Notes: a model not told the origin generated them from the letters alone. Shown: positions 19,690 to 32,105, counted from the stretch's first letter. The stretch is DNA of 57,428 bases from an uncultured Roseiflexus sp. (GCA_937935075.1 CALGYB010000014.1:1-57428), one strand, 5' to 3'. Numbers and translations: made by a program.

Positions 19690-19730
19690 ACCCATCCGCC
19701 CGCAGGCTTGAAGCCTGCGGGCGGATGGGT
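19690..19730 (+). terminator. 41-nt perfect hairpin between rpoB and rpoC
   Basis: Two 20-base arms (beginning ACCCATCCGCCCGC) pair perfectly around a single central base, starting 11 nt after the rpoB stop and ending 34 nt before the rpoC ATG. No T-run follows, so full intrinsic termination is unlikely. It could be an attenuator, an mRNA-stability element, or a mobile palindromic repeat. The central AGGCTT-G-AAGCCT resembles other intergenic palindromes in this window. Confidence 0.75.
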
Positions 19731-19764
19731 GTTGTCACCACAGGCGCATCACGTGGAGAAACCA

Positions 19765-24288
<4,524 letters not shown>

Positions 24289-24309
24289 CTCGCCGTGCTG
24301 TCTCAAACA

Positions 24310-24387
24310 GTAGGGGCGACCCATCGGGTCGCCCCTACGAATCCGCCGCGTTGGACTATATGGGCAGGGCGACCCGCCGCGTCGCCC
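24310..24387. repeat. Tandem GTAGGGGCGAC hairpins between rpoC and next gene
   Basis: The first copy, 24310-24338, has 13-bp perfect arms (GTAGGGGCGACCC) and an ATC loop. The second, about 24366-24387, is a diverged copy (GGGCGAC...GTCGCCC). The end of the second copy overlaps the stop codon of the convergent minus-strand gene. Both could terminate rpoBC transcription. Confidence 0.8.
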
Positions 24388-24933
24388 CTACAAATCGATC
24401 CCGATCCGTGCCAGCACCGCAGCCGCCGCCCCGTTGACCCGCATGAGCGCCAATCGCCGCTGAACATAGTCGTAATCGAACGCCTGGCGACGGGCAATGG
24501 CTGTCGCGTCGGCAATATCATGCTTCCCTTCTTCGGGACCACGCGCCAGCAGCGCTTTGTGCAATGCGACATCTTCGGGCGATAATACCGGAACCAGCGA
24601 CCCGAGTAATGGGAGACGCCGCACACGACTGCGCATATCAGCATCGAGCGTAAATGGGTAGATCTCCTGACCGCGCCGGATGGTCAGATCATCAAAAATC
24701 TTGATGCCACGCCAGAGAATGCGCTGACCGTCGAATTGCACTACCTTTTGCTGCTGGTTGAGCAAACGAACCACTTCGGACAACTTTCCCGGCTCGATGA
24801 GGATATCGATATCCTGAATGGGGCGGCGATTGCCGTAGAGATGTGCAGCAGCGCCAGCACATACCGCCCACGCGAGCTGATACGCATCGAGCGTGCGCTG
24901 CACAACGCCGAGATTGCCTGCGATGAGTGACAT
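24388..24933 (-). CDS. Nucleotidyltransferase-fold protein (AbiEii/MNT-like)
   Basis: This is a 181-residue protein. CAGAAAHLYGNRRPIQDIDILIE, at about residues 25-47, fits the nucleotidyltransferase-superfamily signature: a helix with Gly-x-Ala-x-x-Leu-Tyr followed by the Asp-x-Asp metal pair (here DID). The C-terminal half has LSPEDVALHKALLARGPEEGKHDIADA, also typical of stand-alone NTases related to AbiEii or RelB-like sugar/nucleotide transferases. No antitoxin partner is adjacent. Its stop codon TAG is formed by the last bases of a repeat hairpin, so the natural C-terminus may have been altered by repeat insertion. It lies 96 nt downstream of the GNAT gene on the same strand. Confidence 0.75.
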   Translation of the reverse strand: MSLIAGNLGVVQRTLDAYQLAWAVCAGAAAHLYGNRRPIQDIDILIEPGKLSEVVRLLNQQQKVVQFDGQRILWRGIKIFDDLTIRRGQEIYPFTLDADMRSRVRRLPLLGSLVPVLSPEDVALHKALLARGPEEGKHDIADATAIARRQAFDYDYVQRRLALMRVNGAAAAVLARIGIDL

Positions 24934-25029
24934 GAAACACTACTCGCTCACAACACATGTTTCCACTGGTCTCTATCATAACGAAACCACCGCATCTGTT
25001 GCAAGAGACCTGATAGTCCTATCTGCATA

Positions 25030-25653
25030 TCACCCATGATGACCGGCGCCAGTAGGGGTGCGGCGTCTGATCCATTCTTCGCGGTGCAGACGCATCTCAA
25101 AGAACTCGACCTTCAGACCGCGCGGGTCGTCGCGGAAATGGCGGCGCAACGATGCATACATCGGTTGATCGAGCACCCGCCGATCAAATAAGGCGCCGGC
25201 GCTGCGCCAGTCGCTCTCGATGTACTGGAAGCCAAGGCGCGTGTAGCAGCGCACCGCACGAACATTGGGCGCAGCGACATCGAGCGCCATCAGGTGATAC
25301 CTGAGCGTTTCGAAGTAGTAATCGAGGAACAGAGTGAGCGCTTCGGTGCCAAGCCCACGACCAACATACGGCGCTCCGAACGTAACACCGAGGCGCGCCT
25401 GACCGCGTCGCTCATCGATTTCGCGCAGCGAAATGCGCCCGATCAGCGCGCCGCTGTTATTTTCGACCGCCCAGCTCCGCCGATAAATGCCGTGTTCGAG
25501 TAATGCATTCCACATCCCACCGCCGAATGACGCTGGGCGCGGCAGGTTCCAAAGGGGATCGAACGGATCGTTATACGGTGGCCAGTCATCAGCCAGTTCA
25601 TCATCGTGATATTTCCACGGACGAATGAGGACGCGCGGACCGCGCAACTCCAT
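25030..25653 (-). CDS. GNAT family N-acetyltransferase (RimJ/RimL-like)
   Basis: This 207-residue protein has the GNAT fold signature: an N-terminal beta-strand segment (LRGPRVLIRPWKYHDDELADDW), a core strand (GALIGRISLREIDERRGQARLGVTFG) and the acetyl-CoA pyrophosphate loop YVGRGLGTEAL. A RimJ-style C-terminal block (ALDVAAPNVRAVRCYTRLGFQ) follows. It should transfer an acetyl group to an amine, likely a protein N-terminus or Lys, or a small molecule. The substrate is not predictable. It is encoded 20 nt downstream of two sirtuin-like genes, which suggests a link between acylation and deacylation. Confidence 0.9.
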   Translation of the reverse strand: MELRGPRVLIRPWKYHDDELADDWPPYNDPFDPLWNLPRPASFGGGMWNALLEHGIYRRSWAVENNSGALIGRISLREIDERRGQARLGVTFGAPYVGRGLGTEALTLFLDYYFETLRYHLMALDVAAPNVRAVRCYTRLGFQYIESDWRSAGALFDRRVLDQPMYASLRRHFRDDPRGLKVEFFEMRLHREEWIRRRTPTGAGHHG

Positions 25654-25673
25654 AGCGCCTCCTGCTAGCAGGG

Positions 25674-26453
25674 TTAGATAGCATCGACGTGCAACTCTTC
25701 CAGACCGCCAACATCACCAACGATCAATTGCACGAGTTCTGGCATAACAACGCCTGGTGTGGTATTGAGGACATAATCCGCCATCAGCGTGTAGATCGAC
25801 TCATCAGGCGCGATGGTCAGCACGAATGCACCATGACGACGCGCCACGAAAGGGAACGAAGCCACCGGCTCAATGGCGCCGACCGTTCCAACACACAGAA
25901 ACACATCACACTGTTCAACAACCTGCCGTGCCCGGCGCAACTCATGGTGCGGCAATCCCTCACCGAACATGACCACGTCCGGTCGAAGCAGGCTGCCGCA
26001 CTGTACGCAGCGTGGCGGGATCTCACCATCTTCATCCCAGGCAAAGGCGACATGTCCCGACTCATAGCAACGACAGCGGCGCAGGCTGCCATTCAGTTCG
26101 ATCAGATCGCGTGAACCTGCTCGCCAGTGCAGTCCATCGATCGACTGCGTGATGAGCGTAAACGCCGGATAGTACTGTTCCAGATCAACGAGCGCATAGT
26201 GTGCAGCGCCGGGTTGCGCACGCTCTGCCAGCGCGCGACGATAGGCATACCATTCCCACACCAGACGCGGGTTACGCACGAACGCCTGCGGCGTCGCCAG
26301 TTCGCTGACATCATACCGCGCCCAGTCACCGGTGTGCGCTTCACGAAACGACGGAATGCCGCTTTCCGCTGCCACACCGCCGCCAGTCAGCGCCACCACG
26401 CGCTGGGCCTGTGAGAGGCGACGGATCACATTGTCGGGAAGTGTCAGAGACAT
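25674..26453 (-). CDS. Degenerate sirtuin paralogue lacking catalytic His and Asn
   Basis: This 259-residue protein is clearly homologous to the neighbouring sirtuin along its length, including WYAYRRALAE, the zinc-ribbon Cys residues (RCRC, CVQC) and RPDVVMFGE. The NAD-site residues, however, are changed. The usual GAGxSxxSG reads GGGVAAESG (residues 24-32). The TQN(I/V)D Asn is Ser104. The catalytic His of the ELHG motif is Asn121. Loss of this His normally abolishes deacylation. Possible roles are NAD or acyl-peptide binding, ADP-ribosyl transfer (macrodomain-linked SirTM enzymes also lack the usual His), or regulation of the intact sirtuin encoded 49 nt upstream. The frame is intact, which argues against simple decay. 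Confidence 0.88.
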   Translation of the reverse strand: MSLTLPDNVIRRLSQAQRVVALTGGGVAAESGIPSFREAHTGDWARYDVSELATPQAFVRNPRLVWEWYAYRRALAERAQPGAAHYALVDLEQYYPAFTLITQSIDGLHWRAGSRDLIELNGSLRRCRCYESGHVAFAWDEDGEIPPRCVQCGSLLRPDVVMFGEGLPHHELRRARQVVEQCDVFLCVGTVGAIEPVASFPFVARRHGAFVLTIAPDESIYTLMADYVLNTTPGVVMPELVQLIVGDVGGLEELHVDAI

Positions 26454-26502
26454 CGCACAGCTCCTTCATCGACATCAGAACGAAGGATGTGGCAGCGATT
26501 CA

Positions 26503-27246
26503 TCACGCCGCGTCGCCAAAGGCGGCACTCATCATCGCAGGAAGCAGTTGTCCCGCTGGTGCATACAGATGCAGGTCCAACTGACCATCGAGCGCACCAG
26601 GAGCAATGTTGATTTCAACCGTATATGCGCCAGCAGATCGTGCAATCAAGGGGAGATCGGCAGCCGGACGCACGACTCCCGATGTGCCGATACAGAGGAA
26701 CAGATCACACCGTTCGGCAGCCGCCACGGCAGTACGCCAGGCTTGCGGCGGCAGCCATTCGCCAAACCAAACCACATCAGGACGAACCAGACCGCCGCAC
26801 CGCGCGCAACGCGGTGGCGCGTCCTGAGGCACAGTCACCAATTCAACCGGCGTATCATCATCAAAACAGCGATACCGGAACAGGTTGCCATGCAATTCTA
26901 CCACGTTCCGACTCCCGGCGCGGCGGTGGAGATCGTCGACGTTCTGGGTGATGAGGGTAAAATCGGCGATCCGGCGCTCCAGATCGGCAAGCGCCAGGTG
27001 CCCCGGGTTTGGTGCAGCGGCTTCGACCAGCGAGCGGCGATAGGCGTACCACTGCCATACCAGCGTCGGGTTGGCGCGGAATGCCTCGGGTGATGCCAGT
27101 TCGGCCGGATCGTAGCGCGCCCACAAGCCGGTTTGCGCATCGCGAAAGGTTGGCACACCGCTCTCGGCGGAGACGCCGGCGCCGGTCAGCACGGCAACTC
27201 GCTGTGAACGGCGTAAACGTTCGATCAATGGGTCGGGAATCTTCAT
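26503..27246 (-). CDS. NAD-dependent protein deacylase, class III sirtuin
   Basis: This 247-residue sirtuin has all active-site motifs: GAGVSAESGVPTFR (residues 22-35), TQNVDDLH (Asn102, Asp104), and catalytic His119 in VVELHGNLFRYRC. It also has a zinc ribbon (C..., CARCGG), RPDVVWFGE, and a GTSGVV nucleotide-binding loop. The YxxR pair in WYAYRRSL is the class III (SIRT5/CobB-like) signature, which favours removal of succinyl, malonyl or glutaryl groups. The reaction consumes NAD and yields nicotinamide and O-acyl-ADP-ribose. It lies 33 nt after the pseudokinase gene and 49 nt before its degenerate paralogue. Confidence 0.95.
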   Translation of the reverse strand: MKIPDPLIERLRRSQRVAVLTGAGVSAESGVPTFRDAQTGLWARYDPAELASPEAFRANPTLVWQWYAYRRSLVEAAAPNPGHLALADLERRIADFTLITQNVDDLHRRAGSRNVVELHGNLFRYRCFDDDTPVELVTVPQDAPPRCARCGGLVRPDVVWFGEWLPPQAWRTAVAAAERCDLFLCIGTSGVVRPAADLPLIARSAGAYTVEINIAPGALDGQLDLHLYAPAGQLLPAMMSAAFGDAA

Positions 27247-27279
27247 ACGCCAATCCGTAAGTTCACGAGATCAATCACG

Positions 27280-28698
27280 CTATCCCTCAGAACGCACATA
27301 GAGTTGTGAAACCCACCCTTCAACCTGCCGACCGTCGATTTCACCGCGCACTCGCACCCAGGGAACGCCATCGACACTGCGCGGTCCTTCGAGTTTGCGG
27401 AGCCGGGTTCCATTCGGCAGCAATGCGATCACCCGAGTGTTCAGCCCCGGTTCGTCGCGGAGGTTCAATCCCTCGACATCACCGATAGTCACGGTCAACA
27501 CCTCGCCGGAACCATTCGCCACCCCGGTCAGCCAATCCGGCAGAGGAACATTCTCAGGCAACGTTACCTGCGGACGTGGCAGACGAACGTTCGTCAACCC
27601 TTCGATGACCAGACTTGTCAGGACATACGCTCCTGAGCCGACCAGAACAAAGAGCGCCACCATGACGATGAGCGCCGCCAGCGAATGCTGGCGCGTTCCG
27701 CGCATTGCGCTCTGATGAGCCATAGTCGCCATTGAGTCCAACGGCGGCGCCGAAGCGACCGGCTGCAATTCGGGGCGCACCGGCGCCGGGCGGTCAACCG
27801 AAGGCGACGATGCCCGCTGTCCTCGACCATTCACATCAGCGGGAGACGCCGACGGGGTCGCGGCATGGGGCGCCAGGCGATCGGTGGAGTGACTGATAGC
27901 GCGGCGCACATCGTCGAGCGCCTGACTCAGCGCATGTGCGTCAGGAAAGCGTTGAGACGCATCGGGTGCTGTGGCGCGCGCGATCATGTGCGCGAGCGAC
28001 GGCAGGTAGATATGAGGGCGCAGATCAGCGAGCGTTGGAAGCACGACATTTCGCTGCGCCTGGAATATGGCGTTCAGATCATCGCCCTCGACCACGCGAC
28101 GCCCGGTCAGCATTTCGATCAGTAACAACCCCAGGGAGTACACCACGCTGGCTGCAACGGGAGGATGACCGGCGACACGTTCTGGAGCACGGTAACAGGC
28201 AATGTCGGCGCCAAACTCCGCTGGGGTCATGCTCCAGTTTTCGACCAACTTGACACGTCCTTCGTCTACCAGCACGATATTCGCGCTGCTGATCGGCGGG
28301 TACGGCGCGCCGGCGGTCTGACACGCCGCGACAGCACCAACGATCTGGCGAAAGTAGAGCAACGCCACCTCGACGGTCAACGGTCCAAGTTCGCGCAGCG
28401 TCCTCCCCGACACATATTCCGTCACCACAAATGGACGATTGGCAACCTCACCGCTGTCGTACACCTGGAGCAGCGATGGGTGCAGAGAACGAGCGCCGGA
28501 CTGCGCCTCGGCAATGAAACGGCGGCGCAGCGCTTCCTGCGCCGCCAGTTCCTGGCGGAACAGCGCCATCAACGCCAGACGTTGCAGCCGCTCGTCGTAT
28601 GCCCGATAGATGACCGCGAGACGTGTCGCGCCAAGCCGCTCTTCGATCCGGTAGCGGTCGTGCAACAGAGGTGCAGCGGGCGCAGGAGACTGAGCCAT
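27280..28698 (-). CDS. Transmembrane pseudokinase with extracytoplasmic SH3b domain
   Basis: This is a 472-residue protein. Residues about 14-275 have the overall fold sequence of a Hanks-type Ser/Thr kinase (RYRIEERLG at the start, FVVTEYVSGRTLREL in the hinge, CYRAPERVAGHPP, VVYSLGLLLIEMLTGRR). The motifs needed for phosphotransfer are nevertheless gone: the glycine loop reads LGATRLAVIYRA, the VAIK Lys is replaced (LALMAL), HRDLKPEN reads PPISSAN, and DFG reads ENW. A Pro/Ser-rich linker, one TM helix (LAALIVMVALFVLVGSGAYVL) and a C-terminal SH3b domain (GLNLRDEPGLNTRVIALLPNGT, PWVRV) follow. SH3b domains outside the cell often bind cell-wall or other ligands, so this is likely a sensor or scaffold. 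The start at 28698 avoids a dubious 33-residue extension. It heads the sirtuin operon. Confidence 0.9.
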   Translation of the reverse strand: MAQSPAPAAPLLHDRYRIEERLGATRLAVIYRAYDERLQRLALMALFRQELAAQEALRRRFIAEAQSGARSLHPSLLQVYDSGEVANRPFVVTEYVSGRTLRELGPLTVEVALLYFRQIVGAVAACQTAGAPYPPISSANIVLVDEGRVKLVENWSMTPAEFGADIACYRAPERVAGHPPVAASVVYSLGLLLIEMLTGRRVVEGDDLNAIFQAQRNVVLPTLADLRPHIYLPSLAHMIARATAPDASQRFPDAHALSQALDDVRRAISHSTDRLAPHAATPSASPADVNGRGQRASSPSVDRPAPVRPELQPVASAPPLDSMATMAHQSAMRGTRQHSLAALIVMVALFVLVGSGAYVLTSLVIEGLTNVRLPRPQVTLPENVPLPDWLTGVANGSGEVLTVTIGDVEGLNLRDEPGLNTRVIALLPNGTRLRKLEGPRSVDGVPWVRVRGEIDGRQVEGWVSQLYVRSEG

Positions 28699-28731
28699 AG
28701 CAGTATCGGATGCGGGTCGCGTATACGAGGG

Positions 28732-28760
28732 ATTATAGCATCTGGCGTGCGTCGTCGCAA
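28732..28760 (-). promoter_or_regulatory. Predicted promoter of the pseudokinase-sirtuin operon
   Basis: On the minus strand TTGCGA (28755-28760), a 17-nt spacer and a perfect TATAAT (28732-28737) precede the pseudokinase ATG (28698) by about 33-60 nt. Confidence 0.65.
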
Positions 28761-28838
28761 TGGCATGTCGCCACAGGGTGCAGGCGTGATTTGTCACGAA
28801 ACGCCACGGGCAAGGGCGGCCCGGATAACAGGCGCTGG

Positions 28839-29053
28839 TTGCCGGGGGCTAACACTCAATTTCGTTCAGTCAGACAAGATGTTCGCGCGTTCGTTGGGCA
28901 AGGCGCAATGGTCAACGCGCAGCGGCAGGCGTGTCGCGGACGCACAACCGCGCATTGGCATCAGTCCGCCCGGCGGCTCAAGCCGCAGGCTACGGCGGCA
29001 AAGCCCGCGCAGGCGGGCTTTGCCGGGTGATACCGGATTATGTTCTCAAAATA
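28839..29053 (-). repeat. Composite intergenic repeat, inverse orientation
   Basis: This contains two modules also found near 44366 and 48711-48950. One has AGCCCGCGCAGGCGGGCT and a TTGAGAACAT end. The other has the GCGCGAACAT...TGTCTGAC end. Here both are on the minus strand relative to 48.7 kb. No gene is supported between 28761 and 29121. Confidence 0.7.
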
Positions 29054-29121
29054 GTGTACAAGTGACCGCGCATCAGTACATCCTCTGGCCGTTGGGGTCT
29101 CTGTGGCAGGCTTCCATTGGG

Positions 29122-29292
29122 CTAGAACAGCGGCGGTTGAGTCACCACGGGACCTTCTTTTTCTCGCGGGGGCCAGAAGACGCCAAGCACCACCCAGGAG
29201 TTGTAAGGAAACACCGTCTTCCGATAGCCGCGTGAAGGGAGTGGATACGTCATAACCGTGATAAGAACTTTTGTCCTGATGGATGCACTCAT
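29122..29292 (-). pseudogene. Truncated gene, N-terminus of a DUF488-associated protein
   Basis: The frame is 56 codons long. It starts with a sequence reading KVLITVMTYPLPSRGYRKTV, which I recognise as the opening of a conserved protein often encoded beside DUF488 genes, normally several hundred residues long. Similarity fades after about 35 residues and a stop follows, so this is a remnant. Its ATG overlaps the stop of the upstream DUF488-type gene (ATGA), preserving an original operon junction. The partner recognition is from memory and uncertain. Confidence 0.5.
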
Positions 29293-29726
29293 CTCGGCCA
29301 CTCCAAATGGACGACAGGGTGATCGATCCTATCCGACAGCGCCTGAGCCAGCACGTGACGATGGCAGCAGGCGGGATCCGCTTCCACACACACGAGAGTA
29401 CTGGGACGAGTTTCGATGATTTCAGCGACCCGCCGGATGGACTCAACACGATCCTTCAGCGTTGTTTGCGCATATTTGGCAAATAATCGGTCATAGTCTT
29501 CTTTTTTCGCCAGTTCTATTCTGTCCTGACCCGGAATTCCAAGTTCGGGGAAGTGAACGTACTCGTATGGACCGTAGTGGTACGGCACAAACTGATAGCA
29601 GGCGTTCCTGGGACGTGATTGCGTCTCGACGGATAGGAGAAACGCCCATTTCATCAGTTGAACGCGCGAAGCGCGATTGCGCGCCTCACGCAGCATGGCG
29701 ACCAGAACCTTTTGGCGCAGAAGCAT
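29289..29726 (-). pseudogene. Internally deleted DUF4065/DUF488 hybrid
   Basis: The frame has 145 codons. Residues 1-52 (LLRQKVLVAMLREAR, QLMKWAFLLS, YQFVPYHYGPYEY) look like the start of a DUF4065/Panacea-like domain. From VHFPELGIPGQDR onward the sequence is the C-terminal half of a DUF488 domain (RPSTLVCVEADPACCHRHVLAQAL). The first half of DUF488 and the rest of the N-terminal domain are missing at the YGPYEY/VHFPEL junction. The simplest explanation is an in-frame internal deletion of a longer DUF4065-DUF488 protein. A short functional hybrid cannot be excluded, because the frame remains open. Confidence 0.55.
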
Positions 29727-29828
29727 CGTACTCAACTCCGCCAGGGATTTTGCCCGGATAGATCATCTGTTCTTCTCCAGAGAGTATCGCATATCCCGGT
29801 CGGATGCGCAAGATGATGCAGATGCATG

Positions 29829-29951
29829 TATGAGTCCACTGCAAAAAGGCTTAACTACAAAGGCCACGAAGCGCACGAAGGTGAAAATGAAGCGCATTTC
29901 CTTTGTGTCCCTTTGTGACCTTCGTGGTTCGCTTTTTGCAGTGAAGTCATG
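29829..29951. repeat. MITE-like element with terminal inverted repeats, copy 1
   Basis: The ends ATGAGTCCACTGCAAAAAGG and its near reverse complement (GCTTTTTGCAGTGAAGTCAT) form ~20-bp terminal inverted repeats with few mismatches. The interior is a second hairpin built from CACGAAGCGCACGAAGG and CCTTTGTGACCTTCGTGG. No coding capacity is present. It lies in the gene-free stretch 29727-30036. A longer relative is at 32311-32533 and a damaged one at the window end. Confidence 0.8.
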
Positions 29952-30036
29952 TATCGTTGCAGGCTGCTATTTCGCTCTTCGCTTGCTCGCCTGACGACTA
30001 AGGTGGCGGCTATGAGAAGAAGCCAACCTGTGCGGG

Positions 30037-31026
30037 CTACGATGGTGAACGCCGCGCCTGCGCTGCGGCATATCCCTCGAATACACACGATGCATCGGCA
30101 TTTCCGCCGCAAATGACAGCAACCGGCGCCGAGCGGCGAGTGACATCCACCGCGCCGCTCTGGAGAGCGGCGATCACGGCGGCGCCAGCCGGTTCGACCA
30201 GTTGATTGCACTCGGTCCAGAGCCAGCGCATTGCCTCGACCATCTGCTCATCGGTCACCAGCGCCACTTCATCGACATACCGCAGCGCCAGGTCGAGGGT
30301 GCGTTCACTGAGCGCACGTGGCGAGAGGGTGTCGGCGATGCTGTGGACGGCAGGCAATTCCACCAGCCGGCCAGCGTTGAGGCTGACGGTCATCGTCGGC
30401 GCGCCGACCGGTTCGACGCCGATGATGCGAATGCCGGGGCGCGCCTGTTTGAGCGCGGCTGCCACGCCGCCGATCAATCCGCCGCCGCCGACGGCGATCA
30501 GCACGAGGTCGACGCAGGGCGCATCGGTGAGCACTTCGAGACCGAGCGTTCCCTGCCCTTCCAGAGTGCGAACATCGTCAAACGGATGAACATAGTACAA
30601 CCCTTCACAAGCGGCATGCTCAATAGCACGTCGGTGGGCATCGTCCCAGGTGTCGCCGTAGCGAACGATACGCGCCCCCCATGCAGCGATGCGCCGCTCA
30701 CGGTCAACGGAGGCGCGTGCGGGCAGATAGACCGTGGCAGAGACGCCCAATCGCCAGGCGGCGTATGCCAGCGCCAGACCGTGGTTGCCGCCGGATGCGG
30801 CGATCACGCCACGCTCACGCTGCTGTGCGTCGAGTTGGAGCAGATGGTTGAAGACGCCACGCGCCTTGAATGAGCCTGCAACCTGCACGTTTTCCAGTTT
30901 GAGGCGCAGGTTGGGATGGAAGTCGCCACGCGATGCCGGCAGCGGCATGAGCGGCGTGTGCCGGATGAATGGCGCGATGCGCGTTCTGGCGGCATCAATC
31001 GCCTGGAACGGAAGAGGATGCTCCAT
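30037..31026 (-). CDS. Threonine/serine dehydratase, PLP-dependent
   Basis: This 329-residue fold-type II PLP enzyme has the Schiff-base Lys in VAGSFKARGVFNHLL, a substrate loop AASGGNHGLALAYAA, the phosphate-binding glycines VGGGGLIGGVAAAL, and CGGNAD near the end. It lacks a C-terminal ACT regulatory domain, so it is of the short, catabolic or unregulated type. It converts threonine to 2-oxobutyrate or serine to pyruvate. The ATG at 31024-31026 is preceded by GGAAGG with a 7-nt gap; the GTG five codons upstream overlaps that site. It lies 17 nt downstream of the homoserine dehydrogenase gene, giving a possible threonine/isoleucine unit. Confidence 0.92.
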   Translation of the reverse strand: MEHPLPFQAIDAARTRIAPFIRHTPLMPLPASRGDFHPNLRLKLENVQVAGSFKARGVFNHLLQLDAQQRERGVIAASGGNHGLALAYAAWRLGVSATVYLPARASVDRERRIAAWGARIVRYGDTWDDAHRRAIEHAACEGLYYVHPFDDVRTLEGQGTLGLEVLTDAPCVDLVLIAVGGGGLIGGVAAALKQARPGIRIIGVEPVGAPTMTVSLNAGRLVELPAVHSIADTLSPRALSERTLDLALRYVDEVALVTDEQMVEAMRWLWTECNQLVEPAGAAVIAALQSGAVDVTRRSAPVAVICGGNADASCVFEGYAAAQARRSPS

Positions 31027-31043
31027 TGCAGAACCTTCCACGA

Positions 31044-32105
31044 TTAACGTGCCGTAATATCAAGAACATCGCGCAGCATGGCTGCGGCAGTCGGTGTTGG
31101 ATCCGTTTCCAGCGTTGTCGCGGTCTGTCTGCCGGTGATGTCGGTGTAGTAGACCACCCCCATCTCGTCAGCGCTCATCCGCGCCAGTGGGTGCGCAAGG
31201 GGCAGGGGCGTCGGCGCCACGCTCAGACGGAAGTCATCGCCCTGGCGCTCTGCCAGGCAGAGGAGCACCAGGCGTTCACCGCGCTCGAGCGCGGCACACA
31301 GTTGCTCTGTGGTCAGACCGGTGATGCCCTGGACGCGCACGTCCGCCAGCGTCGTCGGTCGGTGCAGCACGGCATTGGCAAGAATGGTCAGTTTACTGGC
31401 AGCGTCCCATCCTTCGACATCGAGGGAAGGGTCAGTCTCCGCCAGACCGCGCCGCTGCATCTCTGCCAGCGCGTCAGCGTAGGAAACCCCCTTTTCCATG
31501 GCTCGCAGGATGCCTTGCGTCGTGCCGTTGAGCACCGCCTCGACGCGCATAATGGTTGCACCGGCCAGGTCGCGCCGTCCAATCGCAATTGTCGGCAGTG
31601 CGCCGCCAACGCAGGCGCTGAAACGCAGCGCGGGCCAGTCACGCGGATCGCCGCGTTCTTCAGAAGCCTCCCCCATGTCGCTGAGGTCGGCAAGTTCTGC
31701 ATACGCGAGCGCCAGCGGTCCCTTATTTGCCAGCACTGCATGCATCCCGCGTTGCAGCGCAGCGCGCACCGTATCGAGTCCTGGTTGTCCCGTTATCAGG
31801 TTGACGGGGGTGGCTTCGAGCAGTATGTCCGCTTCGATACGCCTGACGGCATCAACGGGGGAGATGCCCGGCACACCGCTGCCTGAAAGTGCTGCAACGC
31901 TCTGCCTGCGCTGTTTGAGCGCCAGAATCGCTGCCGGTTCCAATCCTTCCACGTTGATCGCCACGCCACCCGAATCGGCTGCCGCGACCAGCCGCAGTGT
32001 GACGCCGTAGCGTCGCGCGAGGAGCGACGCCTGCGACTGCATGATGGTAAGAAAACTGCGGCCCACATTGCCCAGGCCGCTGAGGAAAATGCGATAGGTG
32101 CGCAT
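31044..32105 (-). CDS. hom: Homoserine dehydrogenase
   Basis: This 353-residue protein has a Rossmann opening YRIFLSGLGNVGRSFL, the ADILLEATPVNL and LANKGPLAL blocks, and the substrate site with NGTTQGIL and ETDPSLDVEGWDAASKL, where the terminal Lys is the catalytic one in this family. It reduces aspartate semialdehyde to homoserine, the branch point to threonine and methionine. It has no ACT domain. The start at 32103-32105 fits the Rossmann strand. The following gene is a threonine dehydratase, and metK lies about 2 kb away, but they are not in one operon. Confidence 0.9.
   Translation of the reverse strand: MRTYRIFLSGLGNVGRSFLTIMQSQASLLARRYGVTLRLVAAADSGGVAINVEGLEPAAILALKQRRQSVAALSGSGVPGISPVDAVRRIEADILLEATPVNLITGQPGLDTVRAALQRGMHAVLANKGPLALAYAELADLSDMGEASEERGDPRDWPALRFSACVGGALPTIAIGRRDLAGATIMRVEAVLNGTTQGILRAMEKGVSYADALAEMQRRGLAETDPSLDVEGWDAASKLTILANAVLHRPTTLADVRVQGITGLTTEQLCAALERGERLVLLCLAERQGDDFRLSVAPTPLPLAHPLARMSADEMGVVYYTDITGRQTATTLETDPTPTAAAMLRDVLDITAR

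Noticed and set aside
24301-24390. GTAGGGGCGAC hairpins as a tRNA or structured RNA gene
   Set aside because: Simple double hairpins without cloverleaf geometry or conserved tRNA bases.
28165-29235. 356-codon plus-strand frame across the pseudokinase start and repeat
   Set aside because: It is antisense to the pseudokinase N-terminal half and then runs through repeats.
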